NCBI GenBank assembly: GCA_021234155.1
Contig: JAJEKV010000156.1
Location: 1,122,232-1,186,231, forward strand
Direction: 5' to 3'
Length of the DNA stretch: 64,000 nt
Origin: Isoetes taiwanensis
Taxonomy: Eukaryota > Streptophyta > Lycopodiopsida > Isoetales > Isoetaceae
Part shown: positions 18,133 through 33,155 of the stretch, piece by piece
Position numbering within the stretch: position 1 is the stretch's first letter
How the letters are laid out: each line of letters opens with the position of its first letter
The notes under the pieces: generated by a model
Told to the model about the DNA's origin: nothing
Database searches by the model: none
What the model saw: only the letters and a program-made list of their open reading frames with translations
Made by a program: the position numbers and the translations under genes

Positions 18133-18599
18133 TATGCATCACATTTCAAGTGAATAATTCTTTGTCCTTGCTATTTTCACAATGAATACAATAGAGGTTT
18201 TTTACTTCTATTGGTGTTATGGGAGATGATGTTTTTTTGGTTTGGAAAAAAAAATCGAAAAACATTGGCAAGTTCATGAATAACATGTAAATCATTAAAT
18301 ATAGCACAAATCCCATAATACACCAAAACTTAAAGTTTCAATTTTATTTTTCCCAATACAAAGAACAACTGGCAACAACCCAGTTCCACTTGCTTGTGAT
18401 GGCTCTTGTATTTTGGAATCATTAGCAGCATCTCTATTTCTTGAGAGAAGCCAGGTAAATTTTCTACCTTCGCAACTCATTTCCAGGAACTTCCACTATG
18501 CCCTGCAGTTCACTAATAAATCCCTCAAGCCCTGCTGCCGGACGAAATTGGGCGTTTGCTTGCTTAGCATTTCTTGGTATTGGGTATTGGGTATGAATT
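18133..18599. other. dirigent 3' UTR homology, then unassigned insert
   Basis: Up to about 18272 the sequence matches the 3' flank of the intact dirigent gene. From there to 18600 it is absent from the sister locus and shows no clear gene. It may be the upstream part of the LINE insert or another inserted piece. Confidence 0.5.
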
Positions 18600-20860
18600 C
18601 TAAACACGAGTGCCATCTCACTCATCCCCAAGGTCAAGGATCCTCAGACTATTTCAAACTGGCAGCCCATCACCTTCCAGTCATTGGGCACGTAAGCAAA
18701 ACCTTTCAGTTGTATACCTTAAGCTTGATTTTGCAAAGGTTTATGACAGTGTTAGCTGGGAATTCATGCGTTGTTATATGCTAAGCCTGGGATTTGGAGA
18801 ACAATTCACATCAGATATTATGAAGCTGCATGTCTCTGCCCGAGCGACTGTTATGTTCCATGGTGAGCCGTCAGATGCCTTCTCACTCAGTCGTGGTATT
18901 CGCCAGGGATGCCCTTTAGCACCACTGCTTTTCACAATTGTCGCAGAGGCTTTGTCACAGTTATTCACTGTCGCAACCACAGACGGACTTCTCCATGGTC
19001 TTGCAATGGAGGATGACACACAGGAGGTTTGCAACCAATATGCATATGACACGTTCCTCTTTCTAGTCGCTAATCCTGAGAATCTTGCAGCTGCCAAATT
19101 GCTCTTAGACACTTTTTCACTGGCTTCCGGTGTCCTTGTGGGGTGGCAGAAGTTTACAGCTTTATGGACATTGGATACTTCGACTCTGGCGTGTGTTCAT
19201 GATTATCCATGGAAATTACTTGCGCATGGACAGGCCATCAAGTTGTTGGGGATTCCAGTTGGCATCCATGTTATTATGGGAGCTGCATGGGAGGAGACCA
19301 TTAAGGGTTTGGAGAAGCACCTGTTCTGGTGGTCTACCTCAAAGTTGTCTCTTGCGGGTCGCATTACAGTGGCCAAGTCAGTCCTTAGTAGTACCCATGT
19401 TTATATGGCATCCTTACTTCTAGCCCTGCAGACCAAGGTACATGAGCTCATTGCAATAGTTCGGAATTTATATGGGCAGGTACTGAAGAAGGTGTTGTGA
19501 TTAAGGTGGCTTGGTCGAAGTGCATCCTTCCCAAATGGGCAGGTGGTCTTGGTATGATGGACTTCTTACTGTAGAGCAAGGTCCTTATTTCAAAGTTCAT
19601 TTGGAAACTCCTGAATGGTGAAGATGATTCTCCTAGTTTACGCCTTCTTAAACAAGCTCTTGGTCACTGTATCCCTCTAGACAAAAAGGCCGTCAAACCA
19701 GTCCTACCTTGGGCATTATTTCAGACTCTGCAGCCTTTTCCAAGTGCTTCTTAATTTTTGCGTGGCTTGTTGATAGCATGGGAGGCAGTCAAACATCTTT
19801 TCTGGCCATGTCCCTCCATCAACACCCTATGGGAGACTCCATGGTGGTGGGCACCACTGCCTCCAGACCCCTCAGCACCTCCACTGGCAATATCAGTTCA
19901 TCCCCTTACATAGAGACGATGGGTTCTGGCAGGTGTTGTCTCTATTCAAGCATGGTATGAAGCGAGTCGCCTACTATCTTGGCCTAAATTTTAAGCAAAG
20001 TTCCTGCTCTCTCGTTGGGATGTGTCTCTATGGGATAAGGTCGCAAAAAATTTGCCTCTTATTGTGCAAGTTGGTGTTGCTGAAAGAGTGCCATGGGACT
20101 GCCATGAAAATATTCACAAAGGCAAGCACTTTATCAGATCAGTATATCGCCTTCTTTTAGCACTACAGCCCCTCCAGTTGCCAGATGGGTGGCACCTACA
20201 GGTTCCACAGTGCACTTTGTGTCGTACATGGTGATGGCTTTGGGATAGGTTGCTCCACCCTAAAGTCTCTGTACTATGGTGGCAGGTTATCCATAGGTGC
20301 CTGCGTGTTAATGCCTTCCGACATCGCTATGATCCTCGCATATCGGCAGTATGCCCACTGTGCCGTTGAGACTCTTGAGCATTGTCTCTTTGATTGTCCA
20401 GATGTTTCAACCAGCGTGGTCCTGGCTACAAGGCTTGTTTAACAGTACATTGGACTGCCGATGCATCCTCTTAGCATCCTATCCCAATGCATGGCCCTCA
20501 GTCTAAACAGAGGGCATTCCATCTTGGTTCTGGTTGGCTCCTGTGGTCGATATGGGAGCGCCGCAGACACCACATCTTCCAAGGCATTCATTCATCTGCA
20601 CGTGGTGTTATTACAGTGGCCCAGAAAAAGATATTGACAGCCTATGAGTGCTCCTCCCTTGACTCAGAAATGATGGAACGCATCTGGATTCAATATCTTC
20701 GAATTGATTCTTATTGGTAGTCTACTATTCTAGAGTAAGCACATTGTGTTTCAGGTTCGTGCTCATGTGGCATCTTTTTGTGCTCACACAGTTAGATGAG
20801 ACATGTAAATTTTGTACTTTTTATCTGATTAATAAACTTTTTGTCCGTAAAAAAAAAAAA
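18600..20860 (+). mobile_element. 5'-truncated L1-like LINE (LINE-A), inactive
   Basis: The + strand encodes the RT of a plant L1-type LINE: YLKLDFAKVYDSVSWEFM, GIRQGCPLAPLLFTIVAEAL, LLGIPVGIHV, and GRITVAKSVLSSTHVYM up to a stop at 19498. Beyond that, decayed pieces of the C-terminal region, including a zf-RVT-like WW--IHRCLRVN, continue in other frames to about 20720. The RT active site, normally YADD, reads YAYD here (QYAYDTFLF), so a catalytic aspartate is lost. The element ends in a poly(A) run at 20849-20860. It is the same family as the LINE at 34075. The insertion lies in the 3' flank of the duplicated dirigent locus. Confidence 0.9.
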
Positions 20861-20914
20861 CTTATCAATCTGGACTACATACCCTTTCCTTGCCGAATTA
20901 TTTTCATCCCTTTT

Positions 20915-21275
20915 CGCTGTAGAGAAGGTTCAATTGCTCTGAATTTTGCTTTAGGATGGGCTGATTATAATCTCCTGTTCCTATTTTCGGGCGATGAGCA
21001 TAAAAAATAGTAAAAAAAAAAATTCCCTCAGGACAGCAGGGCAACTATGGCAGATTGTTGGAAGAACTAGAAAAAAAAATAGGTCTTCATGGTATCTGCA
21101 GAATACCCAGCACCAGACCGTTTCAACCTTCTTTTATTCTAGTTTCTTCATAATTCTATTTAAAGGACAGCTTCAAAATCTACATGAGCAAAAACAAAGC
21201 CTTCAACCAAAAAATAAAGGCAACCAGTCTGCCAGACCACTTCAATCTGCAGTCTGTTATAGAAGCTAAGGCTAA
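20915..21275 (+). repeat. 3' flank of duplicated dirigent locus (copy A)
   Basis: The sequence aligns with about 53680-54020: GGTTCAATTGCTC-GAATTTTGCTTT, then AGGGCAACTATGGCAGA-TGTT, then CTGCCAGACCACTTCAA. The alignment ends near GAAGCTAAGGCTAAG, exactly where the second copy runs into another LINE. Confidence 0.8.
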
Positions 21276-22630
21276 GGCAACATGGTATAGATGACTGCAA
21301 AAATTGTAACAACACAAGAGCATAAGCAAAATTGTTTCTTGGAAGGAAGAACTGTGGCTGTCCTCTCCATGCATGAATCCTCTACGCTGGATTATCTTAG
21401 GCATTGGAGGCAGTCGCTGCTGGCCAGGTGGTCGATTTGCTCATGGCCGACCTCTTGGGTCAGATCAGATCTCTTAGGTCAGGTCAGCCAGCCTTCGGAT
21501 CATCAGCCGCTGAACAGGCCGTGAAGCAAAATGCTTCACCCTTGAGGTTTTTTCCGCCCAATGAGGTGGTGCCACATCATCCACAATTATGCCAATGGTT
21601 CACACAAAAAAAACCATTATTTTTTAAAAGCATCCAACCTAATAGATAATTTCTATAATTGAACTTATCAACCGTTCAAAAAACAAGTTTATAGTGCGGA
21701 TCTAATGATTAACTTGAATTGAATGGATTTTTGTTGTCCACGAGGACCAAAAGGCCTAATAATGAGTCATTCTATGTTCCAGAGGATGCGACCAATGTAT
21801 GATATCAAAAATACTAACGAACCAACCAACCAACCATCGGCATATGGTTAGATAATACCTCTAACACATAATATTTCTAAGTTAAGGAAAGCTAATCTTC
21901 TTAGCCATTGAGATCTAGTAGATTTTACCTCTAAATTTGGAGGAAGTTAGCCATTAATGTTTTTTGTATTGGAGTATTTGTGTTGTCCATGATGATTTTC
22001 AGTGGCTGGGATCTCAAAATTCCTTCTTTGGTTGGCCAAGATCCAATTATGTCCAACCTGCTAGGTGTAAATTCTTTTATTTTTTTCTGGGTATGTATTA
22101 GAATATAGAAATATCCCAAAAGACAAAACCACAACCGTAAGGATATACCAAAAACCGCCTTGGCCAACCTTGTCCTACAAACATGGAGTGTTACTAGTTC
22201 TACTAAGGAATAGTCACGAATGGGCCATTTCGTGGTGCTTCCTATGCAAAATGGCCTGATCACACCATTTCCACTATAAGTTGGTCTCTAGTGGATGAAA
22301 TTCTGGCAACACATGTCTACGAGTTTAAGACATGAGACCGAGCATTTATTGACAGCTGAAGAAATTTGAAGCACGAGCTAGGACATTTTGCTTCTCCTGT
22401 GTGGAATGGCAACCATTTTTGTTGTACTAGAAGACTGGAGATATTTCTTGTTTGTGTTCAGAAGACACACACAATATATACGCGTGCATTTATGATATGC
22501 AGACATCATCAAACTCAAGTCAATGGTTAACAGGGTGATATCCGGTTCCGATATCAACCTTGTCAAAAATCACTGTGGAGCTGGGCCACTCTCGCACACG
22601 GCGACACGGCCACACGGCAAAGCTCTAGAT
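21276..22630. other. intergenic DNA upstream of the OPR gene
   Basis: I see no gene. The final 200 bp before the OPR start codon contain an AATATATAC (TATA-like) near 22473 and would hold the OPR promoter. Confidence 0.4.
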
Positions 22631-24521
<1,891 letters not shown>

Positions 24522-27500
24522 GATGCGACAGCTTTGTCGTTTGTAAGATACAACAATGCAAAAAAAGGGGATAAAAAAAGGGAAGAAAACACAAGTCAAG
24601 CCCCTCAAATGGGTCAGCTATAGTGCCACCAACCGTAGAGAAGTTTCTCTTTGTGTGTGGTGCTAATACTTCCTATTTAGCCTCGTTGACGTTGACTGGC
24701 TTCAAATAAGGTCTTCTTCTTCTAGTATATTTTATTGTACATAAGATGAAAATACCTTGCTCCCAAAAACAACGGGATTGCCAAAGGAATTTACACGCAA
24801 CACGTTAGAAGAGAAGCTCAAGGGCTAGCCTATACTTTAAAGCTAGGATTCCAGTCTGCTTCTTTTAATATGTTCTTCAATTCCAATGAATTTTTATAAG
24901 GCTATTCCAGTTTCTTTTAATATGTTCCTCAATTCCAATGAGTTTTTATAAGGCTTGAGGATGTGAAGAAGCAAGCCATGGCACTTGTGCATTATTTTCT
25001 AAGACGATTTTTGACGATATCACGTGTTAATAGGCTCACAAATGAGGTATAGTCTAAAATATGTTAGAATTTACTCGTGTGATAGGGACCAAGACTATTG
25101 TCTCCATATCACAATCACATCTTATATGAGACAATAGGTGGCAGTGAAACATATACTCTTCAATGGGTGGCAATGAAAAGTACTGCCAAAAGATGATAAA
25201 CATGGGTTTTCTTTGTTTTGGGGCAAATCCGATATGATAGTACAAATCTAATACGTATAAGTTTAAGCTTCTCTGAATGAAATCTATCCAATCCATCATT
25301 CAAACGCCCTGATCCTCTGCTCAATTCATCCCTAATTTTGAGATATAATTATTTATCATGGCAAAGCTTCTATAATTTGTATATTCTATTCTATCCTCTA
25401 TCTTGACCATCTAAAATAAAAATCGATCTCGAGATTCTCGTGAGAGGGCGAGCGATATATATTCGGTCTTTTCGTCTTTCTTCTCATTCGACGTTCTTCT
25501 CATAGCAGTATAGTAGCATTGAGCAAACTATATCAGTTTGGCCTCCTTCACTTGATCCCCTTTTTCTGCCTTATCCGATCCAAGATCGTACCCTACCTCA
25601 GATTGAGATGTTTTGACCCTTTCTTCTCCAACAATTATCTAACTATCGGCGATTCTGATAGTGTGGCTTCTCTCTGTTTTCCCTTTGAAGGTGAGTTTTG
25701 TTGCTTGTAGTAGATGCAATTTTTTTTTTGAGGAAAAATTTGAGTTTTCTGTCGTAGTTTTTTTATCTGGATACAGGCTTCCATAGGCAATTATTCCAAG
25801 TTCTTTTGATTATTTTCATAAGAGTATCCTCATCAAAGTTATTTTTTGGATTGGGCATGTTGGGGATTTCTTGTCAAGAAAGTTATCTTTTGATTATGCA
25901 TGTTGGGGATTTTTTGTATTACTGCCTGTGATTATGCATGTTGGGGATTTTTTGTATTACTGTTGGGGATTTCCTGTATTACTGCCTGTGAATCATCTAT
26001 GCTCGTGAACAATTATATGACTTTGGTATGCTCTGGAATATTTCCGTGACTACAATATATACTTCATGATTCATTTTCAAGTTAATAGATCTTAAAAGTA
26101 CTCCTCGGTGAATTCTATACATTGCTCTTTGCTCTACTTCCTTAAAATTGATTTTTCGATCTTTAGTTTACTCCGTTTCTTATGCAGTTGGATTATGCAT
26201 TTGAACCCAGTTTAGAGATCATGTTTTTTCTCCTAATTCATTGCATGGATCATAGTTAAAATTGATTTTTCCATTGGAATTATCGAATTCATCTTAGCTC
26301 CTAGTTCACAGCTTCAAGTCTATCTCTGCAAACTTACCGTACTCATTCTTAGTTAAACAATTCTTCAGTCTCTTTTCATTTTTTGTGGATGACCCCATCA
26401 TAGGCGACATTGATTCCATGGTACATTACTCCCAGCCACAATCGATTATTCAAAAGCTTCTAGTATCGGTTCCTACCATAGCAGATGAGAAACCGATTCT
26501 TCTCCAGTGGACCCAGTCTTTAAGCCATTCTTATCAGGGATTCACAAATCGAATCATGCTTCAAAGGGATAGCAGCTACAAGACATATTGGCCGAGCATT
26601 TGTGCTTTCACAGCAGTTCACGGTTGTTGGTTGCAGGCCGATTCTGAAAGGCGAGCTGGGTGGCCGGATTCCAAGCTTCTGGCATGCAAATCATTGGTCG
26701 AAGATGTGTCTCAGGGACACAGCTCTACCATGCAGTAGACCATCTGCGTTGCTCCTCTAGGGCCGCTCATATTTTAAGGCCCCAAACCATTTGGCTATTT
26801 TACCATCAGGCCCAGTCCATGTACACCCTTTCAATGCTTAACACTAGAGTTGTCTCGGGGATTATTTCTGGTCCATGGACCAGAAATGGTCCACCATACC
26901 CCTTGCCACTTAAACCAATATATCTCACAAGAGAAATCTTAATTTTAAAATATACCACCACTATTTGAGTTTTCACTTGATTCTTAACGATCTGTGAGAA
27001 TTTTATGACCACTGGATTCACCTTTATATTGGTATGATTGTTCAAACTTTGGAGAATTTGGCAGTTTTTATAGCACTCTAGAACTGCATTCTTCAATTTT
27101 CTAGCATAAAATTATCTAAACCTTGCTAAATATGAAATTAATTGATATATCATGATAAAACATATCAATTTGCATGTTTTCATGTTTGGCCGCTATCATT
27201 TGATATCAATTGAAGTCGCCAAACCCTATTTTGCTTAAAAATGCTGCATGAGGTTCAAGAATTATTTCTCTCTTATTATTACATGCTTTGACTTAATTTT
27301 TGTGATAATGAGTCGTTAACTAGACAAGCTATAGTCCAAAGAATTTTTTATATGTTTATATGTTTTATTAGTATCATTATTAACTAAAGAAATTATTGTA
27401 CAAAATTCAAAATAAAAATATGGGTTAAAGTGCTTCAATAAACCCCATCTATAAGTCTCATAAGGATAGTAAATGATGCATTCTAATTAGTTCTATATAG

Positions 27501-28859
27501 GAATTTATTTTATCAACATAAATATAGTGTAACTAAGGTATAACTATGCATTATCTAGATCTAAACAAGATCTAATATAACAGGATGAACACAAAAAAAG
27601 GTTCGAAAGTGTATTGATTATACCCTTATAGGTCTAAACTTAAATTTGCTGAATACTGTTGCAGATGTTGAAGTATGTGGCTCCAAAATGTACAGAGGCT
27701 ACTGGAGAGCCCGCATTACAATTTTGTCAATGTGCTTGTCTGTTTCTGGAGCTCTCATTTTTGCTCTCACACTCTATTTCGTGTCTAAGCCTCATTCTGT
27801 TTATCTGGTTAATTTGTATGCTACAAACCTGGAGAAGGATGATCACAGCCTTAGCTTCAAAGCATTTTAAAATGCAAAAGAAGTTGCAGAGCAAAGCTGA
27901 CGCTTGAGAGCTTATGCTGACACAAAAAAGAAGGTCAAATCTGAGCTATGGCGAAAACAGTAGCAAAAAAGAAACAAAAAACAAAAAAACTTAAACCTTA
28001 CCATTATCGTCTATCTGAATCAAGCAGGCTGCCACTGTGAAGTTTTTGGAGGAGAAACATCATGTCGGGTGCTTGCAAATTTGTGGATTTTCAAGAGAAA
28101 ATAAAGCTGGACGAAAATGTATTCAAACTGCCAAGCTTCACACCTAATCATTCATTTCAGCCTCTGCTTTTTTTCCCTGTCAAGCTCCATGCATTTGCAG
28201 TACCATCTGAGTCTTTCGACTTAACAGAACAAGAAGCACGGCATAAAGAAAAACGAGAAGAAACTTCCGGCGCTCCACCCAGGCATTCCTAACAAAAACA
28301 ACCTCCATAGCCACCGCATGAAGCATAGCACTCCCAAGGATCTGCACTCCAGCTAACGCCTAGCCTAAATTTGGAGGAAGGAAGGAAGCGCACCCTCTGC
28401 TGTACAGTCCTGCCCTAGGTATGGAAGCGGCAAAAAATCGAGGGAGATAAAGATAGAAGCGGCAAAAACAAACGAGGGAGATTGAAGCGGCAAAAAGTTC
28501 GAGGGCGGAGGTCAAATCTGATCTATTAATCTCAGCAGTCAATTTTTCGGCCAATAGGATCCTAGGACTTGGATCACAATCTCAACCGTTCATCTTGACC
28601 GTTGGATGTAATGCAATTATATAGTGCCTATTTTTTAAAATTTCACACGGGACAAAGTTATAAGGTTTTTTGCTTTGAATCGTGCATTATAAATATCTAG
28701 CGCCAAACCTCCATCCATTTTTTAAAGATAAGGCTTTTTTTTGGGGGGGGGCTTTGTTAGCTAGTTGCCAAGGTTTAATTTTAGGAAGCGCAAGCTTTGC
28801 GATATGATCTGGCAAGAAGCCTTGCTCGAAACTTTTTACAATAAAATTGTGCAAGAACA
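24522..28859. other. gene-poor intergenic DNA
   Basis: I see no convincing gene. Small structures are a 55-bp imperfect tandem duplication at about 24848-24954 (TTTTAATATGTTC-TCAATTCCAATGA), a TTGGGGATTT--TGTATTACTG repeat at about 25855-25990, and GAAGCGGCAAAAA repeats at about 28421-28505. A minus-strand frame at 25054-25299 contains FHCHLLSH, which recalls a multicopper oxidase copper site but is too short to call. Confidence 0.45.
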
Positions 28860-29420
28860 GAAGCTGGTGGCATGTTCGAGCCTAAGGGGAATGCTTGAGC
28901 CTAGGGGCACAACATTTCAACCATAAAAAAGCATATGAAATCATATTTCATTCTTTCAAAAAAATAAACCATTTGAAAGAGCAATTTTATGCCCCTAGTG
29001 GCATGTTTGAGCCACGTGTCATGTTTTGAGCCTAGTGGCATGTTTGATATCATGTGGCATATTTGAGCAAAGATGACATATTTGAGCTAAGATATCTTCT
29101 TTTTTTTAAAGGACACCTTGTCCATATGAGCCCGTATGGCATGTTTGAGCCCACATGGCATGTTAGAGCCCACGTGGCATGTTGGAGCCAACCACGTGAC
29201 ATGATAGATCCTAGAGGCACAACGTTTACACCATAAAAGATAACTTATGAAATCAATTGAACCATTGAAAAATATTTTACTAGAAATGGCATTTTTAGGC
29301 CAATTATGTTTGAATTGGAATGTCGGTGCCACATCTTGGAACCTGGGTGGGATGTTTGAGCCATCTTAGCATGTTGGAGCCTAGGTCGTATGTTTGAGCA
29401 ATCTTGGCATGTTTTCAAAA
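28860..29420. repeat. scattered degenerate copies of the 19-bp minisatellite
   Basis: Blocks such as GTGGCATGTTTGAGCC recur irregularly here, mixed with unique sequence. They are related to the dense array at 30955-32335. Confidence 0.7.
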
Positions 29421-30954
29421 AATTGGCCTAGCCATTTTCTATCTAAAGTGCATGAAATGCTATGTCTGAGGCATTCCAGCAGAAGCTACTACAGGTTCAG
29501 ATGAGGGACTGCTACAGGTTCACACCGTCTTCATCTCCCAACAGATAATGCTTATCCAGACTCCTAAGAGTTATATAGAAAGACGTAGTACAAAGAAAGC
29601 TAGGATAAGGAGTTGTGAAAGACAAACAAAGACTTTGGTTCATGAATCGAATACATGTTTGTGTAGCAGCGGCTTCTTTCCTGCCATAGCTGCCCTACAC
29701 GCGCCCCAAGAAGCAGCATCTAGGATATCGTCTTCATGACAGGCAGAAAATTTATTCAATCTAAGACCAAGCTAGTCAAGGTCCCAAGTGCAAACGACCT
29801 AAACTCGACCTCCAAAACGCAGACCCTTCGAGAACCTAGTAGCATGCAGGGTTTATGTTTCGAAGGCCATGTCCTAGTAGCAAGATATTGTTTGGGTTCA
29901 TTCTGGATGGCTGGGATTCAAACTCTATGTTTTTCCATGGCTCTATATGCATGCTTAGAGATGGTGCACTAAGTTATCCATGAAAACGGCCACGTTTCAA
30001 AATTATATTCAACCTCCAAAATGCAAACCCTATGGGAACCTAGGAACCCTCCGATGAAAACTCGATCTTCAAAACATAAACTCTTCAAGAAGCTAGCAAC
30101 ACACAGGGTTTACATTTTGGGGGCCATATCCTAGTCAGATTCGACTAAGGTCTTGCACAGTGTCATCACGTAGAGGGAGGGTATTGACACCAGAAGATGG
30201 ACCCTAAAACCTTCGGGAACCAGCATTTCTAAATGTGCTCTCGACCATATGACGTTTCCTGTGCCTGTCCACATTACAAGAGCAGGCCGCCATGGTGCTC
30301 AACGCCCTGACCACAACCGAATTGTTATATTCACGGTCGTAAGCGCACAAGTACGTGTTGCCATGCTGCACAGGTTACGTGACCGGAGGATTCAAAGGTC
30401 GGATAGGGGCACAACATTTGAACGATAAAAAATAACATGCGAATATATATTAAACTGACAGAATTTTGGATCCAATTTGGTCTCATTTTTCTTCATCATC
30501 CCAGTTCTAAATCAGGCCAAGTTTTTTGCCACATATTCCTACAACGTTTCTTTAATAGTCATTTAAAAAACCATGCAAAAGTGTTCAGTAAAACTCGAGA
30601 TATCATCATTTGGGTGTGCAGGCCTTGTTTTGTCTCAAGGAAGTGCACTGGCCAAATTTTCTTCCAATTTTGAACCTGATTTTCTCAGATGTCCCAGATC
30701 CAAATTGAGCCAAAAATTTTTCCCACATCTCACCACAACATTTTGCTGGTTGCTTCTCCAAAAATCATTTGAACAAGATCCACAGAACTCGAGATATTCA
30801 GATCTGAGTGCAACTATCTCATTTTGCTTTAGGAATCCTAATGTAATTGATGCCTTTTTGCATAATTTTGGACAAAGATTGGTTTCCTTAAACAACCTGG
30901 AGGTTCTAACACACCATATCCATATCAAAGCATGCATATGAACTAACACACCTG
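29421..30954. other. intergenic DNA between minisatellite blocks
   Basis: I see no gene. The phrase CCTCCAAAA-GCAAACCCT-CGAGAACCTAG recurs in variants near 29810 and 30010, pointing to another old internal duplication. Open frames on either strand have no domain. Confidence 0.45.
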
Positions 30955-32335
30955 AGAAGTGGCATATTGGAACCCGCATGGCGTGTTTGAGCCACCTTGG
31001 CATGTTTGAGCTTTGGTGGCATGTTGGTGCCTAGTCGACATGCTTGAGCCACCTTGACAGGTTGGAGCAAAGGTGGCACGTTGGAGCCCACATGGCATGT
31101 TTGAGCCACCTTGGCATGTTGGAGCCTAGGTGGCATGTTTGAGGCACATTGGCATGTTGGAGCCTAGGTGGCATGTTGGAGCCCACGTGGCATGTTTGAG
31201 CCTAGGTGTTATGTTGGAGCCCACGGCATGTTTGAGCCACCTTGGCATGTTGGAGCCTAGGTGGCATGTTGGAGCCGCGTGGAATGTTTGAGCCACCTTG
31301 GCATGTTCGAGCCTAGGTGACATGTTGGAGTCTAGGTGGCATGTTTGAGCCACCTTGGCATGTTGGAGAGGTCCACATGGCATGTTTGAGCCACCTTGGT
31401 ATGTTGTATCCTAGGTGTCATGTTGGAGCCTAGCTGGCATGTTTGAGACAACTTGGCATGTTTGAGCCCAGGTGGCATGTTGGTGCTGGCATGGCATGTT
31501 TGAGACACCTTGGCATGTTTGGGCGTACTTGGCATGTTGGATCCTAGGTGGCACGTTGGAGCCCACATGGCATGTTTGAGCCACTTTGGCATGTTTGAGC
31601 CACCTTGGCATGTTGGAGCCTAGGTGGCATGTTGGAGCCCATGTGGCATGTTTGGGCCACCTTGGCATGTTTGAGCCTAGGTGGCATGTTGGAGTCCAGG
31701 CGTGGCATGTTTGAGCCACCTTCAATGTTGGAGCTTAGGGGGCATGTAGGAGCCCTCGTGGCATGTTTGAGCCACCTTGGCATGTTGGAGTCCGCGTGGC
31801 ATGTTTGAGACACCTTGGCATGTTTGAGCCTAGGTGGCATGTTTGAGCCTAGGTGGCATGTTGGAGCCTAGGTGGCATGTTTGAGCCATCTTGGCATGTT
31901 GGAGCCCACGTGGCATGTTTGAGACACCTTGGCATGTTTGAGCCTTGGTGGCATGTTGGTGCCTAGGCGGCATGCTTGAGCCACCTTGGCAGGTTGGAGC
32001 CTAGGTGGCATGTTGGAGCCCACATGGCATGTTTGAGCCACCTTGATATGTTGGCTTAGGTGGTGGCATGAAGCCCACGTGGCATGTTTGAGCCACCTTG
32101 GCATGTTTGAGCCTAGGTGGCATGTTTGAGGCACGTTGGCATGTTGGAGCCTAGGTCGCATGTTGGAGCCCATGTGGCATGTTGGAGCCTATAGGTGGCA
32201 TGTAGGAGCCCGCGTGGCATGTTTGAGCCACCTTGGCATGTTGGTGCCTAGGTGGCATGCTTGAGCCACCTTGGCATGTTGAAGCCTAGGCGGCATGTTG
32301 GAGCCCATATGGCATGTTTGAGCCACCTTGGATCT
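30955..32335. repeat. dense 19-bp minisatellite array
   Basis: The unit is TGGCATGTT(T/G)GAGCC with a variable four-base end (ACCT, TAGG, CACG), with a period of 19 bp. It runs for about 1.38 kb, roughly 70 units. Two unit types alternate: ...TTTGAGCCACCT and ...TTGGAGCCTAGG. Some units have one- or two-base slips. Long open frames on both strands encode only the repeat (NMPRWLKHAT type) and are not genes. Confidence 0.95.
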
Positions 32336-32429
32336 AACCGTTGAAGGTATTTTTCATGAATGTAAAACAATACGATACATTTTCAAATTTGAGCACACAA
32401 AGAATATTCCAGGTGGTGGTGCTTTGCTT

Positions 32430-33155
32430 AAGAAATAGCCTCAAGAAAACCTCAAAAAAACCATACTTTCTTAAGAAATAGCTGCATAAAAACTATACCT
32501 AGTTATAAACCACACCACTTCAGAAAACCACACTTCTTTAAAAAACAGCCACTTAAAAACTACACCTCTTAAAAACCACACCTAGAAAAACTATACTTAC
32601 TTTAAAAAACAACCCTAGTTATATAAACCACACCTAAAAAAATCATACTTCCTTAAAAATATCTTCTTAAAAACTACACCTAGTTATAAACTACACCACT
32701 TCAGAAAATCATACTTCATTAAAAAACAGCCACTTAAAAACTACACCCGCTTATAAACGACACTTCAAAAAACCATACTCAACTATTTAAAAACTACACC
32801 CACTTATAAACCACACCTCAAAAAACAACACCTCAATTAAAAAAATCACACCATTTCAAAAAACTATACTTCCTTAAAAAACAACCACTTAAAAACTATA
32901 CCTCTTTATAAACCACACTTCAAAAAACTATACTTCCATAAAAAACAACTACTTAAAAACTACACCTAGTTATAAACTACACCTAAAAAAACAACACCTT
33001 CTTAAAAACAACACCCCCTAAAAAAAAGCAACACCTCTTTTAAAAAAAAACGACACCTCGAAAAAAGACCACACCTTCAAAAAAAAAAAACTATAGCTCC
33101 ATAAAGAAAAACTACACTGCCTCCTTAATAAACCACACCTCCATATAACCACATG
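32430..33155. repeat. A/C-rich degenerate tandem repeat
   Basis: Phrases of the kind CTTAAAAACTACACCTAGTTATAAACCACAC and CAAAAAACCATACTTCCTTA alternate irregularly for about 0.7 kb. Strand asymmetry is extreme, with almost no G on the plus strand. There is no ORF. Confidence 0.85.

Noticed and set aside
25054-25299. Multicopper oxidase fragment (FHCHLLSH on the minus strand)
   Set aside because: The motif is suggestive, but there are no flanking cupredoxin sequences and the piece is only 81 codons.
30906-32173. Several long minus-strand ORFs of NMPRWLKHAT type
   Set aside because: They are translations of the 19-bp minisatellite and exist in all phases. They are not proteins.
30955-32335. 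CRISPR array
   Set aside because: The units are contiguous 19-bp repeats without unique spacers, in eukaryotic DNA.
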